Positions 45,283 through 47,354 of a DNA stretch of 47,354 nucleotides are shown in pieces. Position numbers and translations under genes: made by a program. The DNA comes from an uncultured bacterium (GTDB lineage: Bacteria; Elusimicrobiota; Elusimicrobia; Elusimicrobiales; Elusimicrobiaceae). Numbering within the stretch: the first letter of the stretch is position 1; the number at the start of each line of letters is the position of its first letter. The notes beneath the pieces are model-generated. The model was not told the DNA's origin. It saw only the letters and a list, made by a program, of their open reading frames with translations, and ran no database searches. The stretch lies in assembly GCA_949297775.1 (NCBI GenBank), contig CASFTM010000011.1, positions 27,521-74,874 of the forward strand. The letters run 5' to 3'.

Positions 45283-45633
45283 ATGAAAAAACTCATCCCG
45301 GCCTTTTGTGCCTTTATTCTTTGCGGCTGTGCCGCCGGTATTAACCACAATGTGGCGCAAATAAACGGGCAAAATTATCTGATAGAAACCAAAACAAACA
45401 ATTTTTTCGGTCTCTCCCAGTGGAGCAGCCCCAGCACCCTCATTCCGTTAGAAGAGGAAAAGCCCGTTATGCCGGAGAATTACGAGCCCAGCACCGCTCG
45501 GGCCGAACTGGCCAGAATGGCCGATGAATGCAACATACGCTCAATTAAGGCCCAATCCCGTCCCAATTACAAAAAGATGTATAAGTGCATCGTGGACAAA
45601 CTGGCCGAGCTGGAACAAACGCAAATTAATTAG
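45283..45633 (+). CDS. small prophage lipoprotein
   Basis: A 116-residue protein with a lipoprotein signal (MKKLIPAFCAFILCGCAAG; lipobox LCGC) and a soluble part ending in a helical region (ARAELARMADECNIRSIKAQ; YKKMYKCIVDKLAELEQ) with two Cys. Such envelope lipoproteins next to integrase genes are typical lysogenic-conversion or superinfection-exclusion proteins. AAGGAG precedes ATG 45283; a GC hairpin (GCCGTC/GACGGC) lies just upstream of the ribosome site and could modulate translation. Confidence 0.7.
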   Translation: MKKLIPAFCAFILCGCAAGINHNVAQINGQNYLIETKTNNFFGLSQWSSPSTLIPLEEEKPVMPENYEPSTARAELARMADECNIRSIKAQSRPNYKKMYKCIVDKLAELEQTQIN

Positions 45634-45647
45634 AAGCAAAAGTCCCA

Positions 45648-46745
45648 ATGTCCAAACTACCTTCTGTCTATAAGCGCGCCGGCTCCCCGGTATATTGGGG
45701 GTCGGTCATGGTCAACGGCAAGCGCAAACAGTACGCCTTGTGCGAAAACAAGGCGGCGGCCCAGCGCATGCTGGCGGACATCAAGGCAGAAAGCAAATCC
45801 CGCTCCAAATACGGCACCAGCACGTGGGCCGCGTTCAAACAGCGGTATTTGGACTGGTCCAGCGCCCACAAAAGCCCCATCACGCTCGGGCACGACCGCC
45901 GCGCCCTGAACTATTTTGAAGAATTTGCCTCCCCCAAAACGCTGGAAGAAATAGATGTTTCCCTTGTGGAAAACTTTCAAACCTGGCTCAAAAACACTTC
46001 GGAAAAACTGGCCGCCAAATACAACCCCAAAACGGACAAACGCCCCGTCGGCCTTATGTCCAACGAAGGCATAAACCGTATGGTGCGCGCGGTCAAGTGC
46101 GCGCTTCGCAAAGGGGCGGAATGGGAACTGCTTCCGGAACTGAAACTCTCCCGCGTAAAAAAGTTCAAAACGCCCAAGGGGCGCGTGGAGTTCTTCACAC
46201 CGCAGGAGCTGGCCAAGATTCTGCAGCATGCGGACGAAAAGGCCGAAGAACACGGCGGCTATTGCCCGTACAAAACCGCCACCCTGCTCGGGGCGCGGGC
46301 GGGCCTTCGCCGCGGGGAAATGGTGTTTTTGGAATGGTCCGACATCAATTTTGAGAAAAAGACTATCACCGTACAGCCCAAACCCGACTGGACGCCCAAA
46401 ACAAACGAGTGCCGGGACATTCCCCTTTCTGCCGATTTGCTGTCCTATCTGCGCGCCCTGCCGCATTCCCCCAAATGCAACCGTGTACTGTACGACTATT
46501 ACGGAGACCCCTTTACGTTGGACGGCATTGTGGCCAAATACCTGAAATTTATTAAAGGCACCCGCTTAAAAGGAAGCCTGCACAAACTACGCCACACTTT
46601 TGCCAGCCACCTGGTGCAAAACGGGGTAGATTTGTACACTGTGTCCAAACTGCTGGGGCACAGCAGTATAAAGACCACCGAGATTTACGCGCACTTATCT
46701 CCGGTTACATTGGCCAGCGCAGTGGAAAAGCTGCCGGAATTGTAG
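45648..46745 (+). CDS. int: tyrosine-recombinase integrase
   Basis: A 365-residue phage integrase. The N-terminus binds arm sites, residues 55-160 form the core-binding SAM-like domain, and the catalytic domain has Arg221 (ARAGLRRGE), His312-x-x-Arg315 (HKLRHTFASH), His338 (LGHSS) and the nucleophile Tyr347 (TEIYAHLS). It integrates and, with an excision factor, excises the phage at tRNA-Asn. It starts 14 bases after the lipoprotein gene with no strong ribosome site. Its stop codon lies inside the right arm-type repeat. Confidence 0.95.
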   Translation: MSKLPSVYKRAGSPVYWGSVMVNGKRKQYALCENKAAAQRMLADIKAESKSRSKYGTSTWAAFKQRYLDWSSAHKSPITLGHDRRALNYFEEFASPKTLEEIDVSLVENFQTWLKNTSEKLAAKYNPKTDKRPVGLMSNEGINRMVRAVKCALRKGAEWELLPELKLSRVKKFKTPKGRVEFFTPQELAKILQHADEKAEEHGGYCPYKTATLLGARAGLRRGEMVFLEWSDINFEKKTITVQPKPDWTPKTNECRDIPLSADLLSYLRALPHSPKCNRVLYDYYGDPFTLDGIVAKYLKFIKGTRLKGSLHKLRHTFASHLVQNGVDLYTVSKLLGHSSIKTTEIYAHLSPVTLASAVEKLPEL

Positions 46746-46761
46746 TAAAAACTGTAGTAAA
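46741..46761 (+). repeat. putative integrase arm-type site, right copy
   Basis: Identical to 11891-11911 (two TGTAGTAAA units); it overlaps the integrase stop codon and lies 120 bases from the attR core. Confidence 0.6.
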
Positions 46762-46815
46762 AAAAATAATAATTTGAATTAATAGGCAGGGAACGGAAAG
46801 GAACTAAAAAGGGCC

Positions 46816-46862
46816 TTTTGTATAGTGAAAAAGAACGCTTTTTATACGCTTACTATACAAAA
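46816..46862. repeat. 11-bp inverted repeat with inner hairpin beside attR
   Basis: TTTTGTATAGT (46816-46826) and ACTATACAAAA (46852-46862) flank an inner AAAAAG/CTTTTT stem. It lies within the attachment-site arm and may bind an excisionase or a DNA-bending protein, or terminate integrase transcription. Confidence 0.55.
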
Positions 46863-46880
46863 AATCCGCTTTTCTTTCTC

Positions 46881-46908
46881 TCCTACTCGGGGAGCCAGTT
46901 TTAGAAGA
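46881..46908 (+). repeat. attR core (28-bp direct repeat)
   Basis: Exact copy of 11860-11887; here it is a duplicate of the tRNA 3' end without the rest of the gene. Confidence 0.95.
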
Positions 46909-46930
46909 GCGCCTAACGGCGCTCTTTTTT
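46906..46930 (+). terminator. original tRNA-Asn terminator, displaced by the prophage
   Basis: AGAGCGCC/GGCGCTCT with a TAAC loop and six T. Before integration it would have followed the tRNA by about 30 bases. Confidence 0.85.
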
Positions 46931-47097
46931 CGTCCACAAATGCCTTTTTAAGCCGTTTTATAGATGGAAAAGCTGCCAGCGCGAAACACGCGGAAAAAGC
47001 GGACATAGGCAGGCAGCGTGTCAGCAAACGACATCAGCCAGTCCGATAATTTCATTTCATCTCATTCAATTTTTGCAATAAAAAGGGCTCTCCGGGG
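46931..47097. other. host intergenic stretch
   Basis: No gene or RNA recognised in these 167 bases; it leads to the promoter of the repeat protein. Confidence 0.5.
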
Positions 47098-47103
47098 TAT
47101 AAT
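47098..47103 (+). promoter_or_regulatory. -10 box of the Cys-repeat protein gene
   Basis: TATAAT at 47098-47103, with a very short leader that carries GGAG. A possible -35 (TTGCAA, 47074-47079) would give a spacer of about 18 bp. Confidence 0.5.
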
Positions 47104-47120
47104 AAAAATAGGAGATCTTT

Positions 47121-47354
47121 ATGCGAAAAGTAATTTTTTTATCCTTTATATTCTTATGTTCCAGTCTTTCTTTCGGTACGGAAAGCTATACCACCTCCTG
47201 CTCATCTCGGACTTCTAATGCTTTGCGCCCCTGCTCCTCGTGGAAGACTACCCAAAACAAGGACGGCTCGTACACCACTTCCTGCGCGTCCAGGAGCGCC
47301 AACAAACTGCGCCCCTGCTCCTCCTGGAAAACCACCCGCAACAAGGACGGCTCG
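47121..47354 (+). CDS. secreted Cys-containing tandem-repeat protein, partial
   Basis: The frame is open to the right edge (78 codons). Residues 1-20 are a signal peptide (MRKVIFLSFIFLCSSLSFG). Then comes a 28-residue repeat, YTTSC followed by LRPCSSWKTT and NKDGS, seen twice and still running. Each unit has two Cys 11 residues apart, so each may form one disulfide loop. Unknown family; a surface or cell-wall associated role is likely. GGAG precedes the ATG. Confidence 0.7.
   Translation, partial: MRKVIFLSFIFLCSSLSFGTESYTTSCSSRTSNALRPCSSWKTTQNKDGSYTTSCASRSANKLRPCSSWKTTRNKDGS

Larger units (their letters stand above)
11860..46908. mobile_element. complete prophage, P22/T7-like podovirus type, integrated in tRNA-Asn
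   Basis: About 35 kb bounded by a 28-bp direct repeat (11860-11887 and 46881-46908) that overlaps the 3' end of tRNA-Asn. Inside are integrase, LexA-type repressor, replication genes, terminase, portal, scaffold, capsid, adaptor, nozzle, ejection proteins, tail fibres and lysis genes. All core modules appear intact with no obvious frameshifts, so it may be inducible. No tail sheath or tape-measure gene is seen, which agrees with a short tail. Confidence 0.95.

Overview
The window looks like a piece of a strictly anaerobic, Gram-negative-type bacterium carrying one complete prophage. On the host side there are three small genes with a type IV prepilin leader (KxGFTLIEL), a full-length pyruvate:ferredoxin oxidoreductase, a lipoprotein, two OsmC-type proteins with a J-protein, and a GT9-like glycosyltransferase. 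This mix would fit Elusimicrobiota (Elusimicrobium-like gut bacteria), but that placement is inferred from gene content and was not tested.

Host left flank (1-11876): a partial glycosyltransferase, prepilin-like genes at 744, 2448 and 6914 (all minus), a DUF362 lipoprotein, nifJ with a clear promoter and an adjacent palindromic operator, an ankyrin-repeat protein, a dnaJ-like/osmC/osmC operon, an MFS exporter and tRNA-Asn(GTT). Three of these genes (1-646, 6914-7462, 7779-8507) have a -10 box exactly six bases before the ATG, so their mRNAs are probably leaderless.

Prophage (11860-46908, about 35 kb): it sits in the 3' end of tRNA-Asn, between 28-bp direct repeats (attL/attR). The integrase is at the right end. 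Reading leftward from the repressor: a divergent immunity region (43.24-43.32 kb); a long structured early leader; an early operon on the minus strand with an HTH protein, a DnaQ-like exonuclease, RusA and a lambda-O-like initiator gene whose middle holds four 17-bp palindromic iterons next to an AT-rich stretch; a block of tiny Cys-rich proteins; an AT-rich cargo module (Panacea-domain antitoxin, an unknown protein, a membrane protein); and the late operon. The late operon has terminase, portal, scaffold, capsid, adaptor, nozzle, ejection proteins, tail fibres and lysis genes, in the style of P22/T7-like short-tailed phages. A DinD/BRO-like gene and a stand-alone glycyl-radical-like gene are cargo in or beside the lysis cassette. 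Right of the repressor are a DUF3800 gene, a gene remnant, a small lipoprotein and the integrase.

The most unusual signal is a set of six tiny transcription units inside the prophage. Each has a strong -35/-10 pair with 17-bp spacing, then an RNA of about 50 nt (one may be longer) made of an outer stem that in five cases starts at the predicted 5' end, an inner hairpin, and a T-run. The stems differ in sequence but keep their pairing. Three of the units end on or beside the stop codon of a convergent gene. Three lie at or within the 3' end of the three virion-protein genes that share a C-terminal domain of about 105-120 residues; a fourth faces the DUF3800 gene. This could be a phage RNA/protein system that has not been described.

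Host right flank (46909-47354): the displaced tRNA terminator, then the start of a secreted protein built of 28-residue Cys-containing tandem repeats that runs out of the window.
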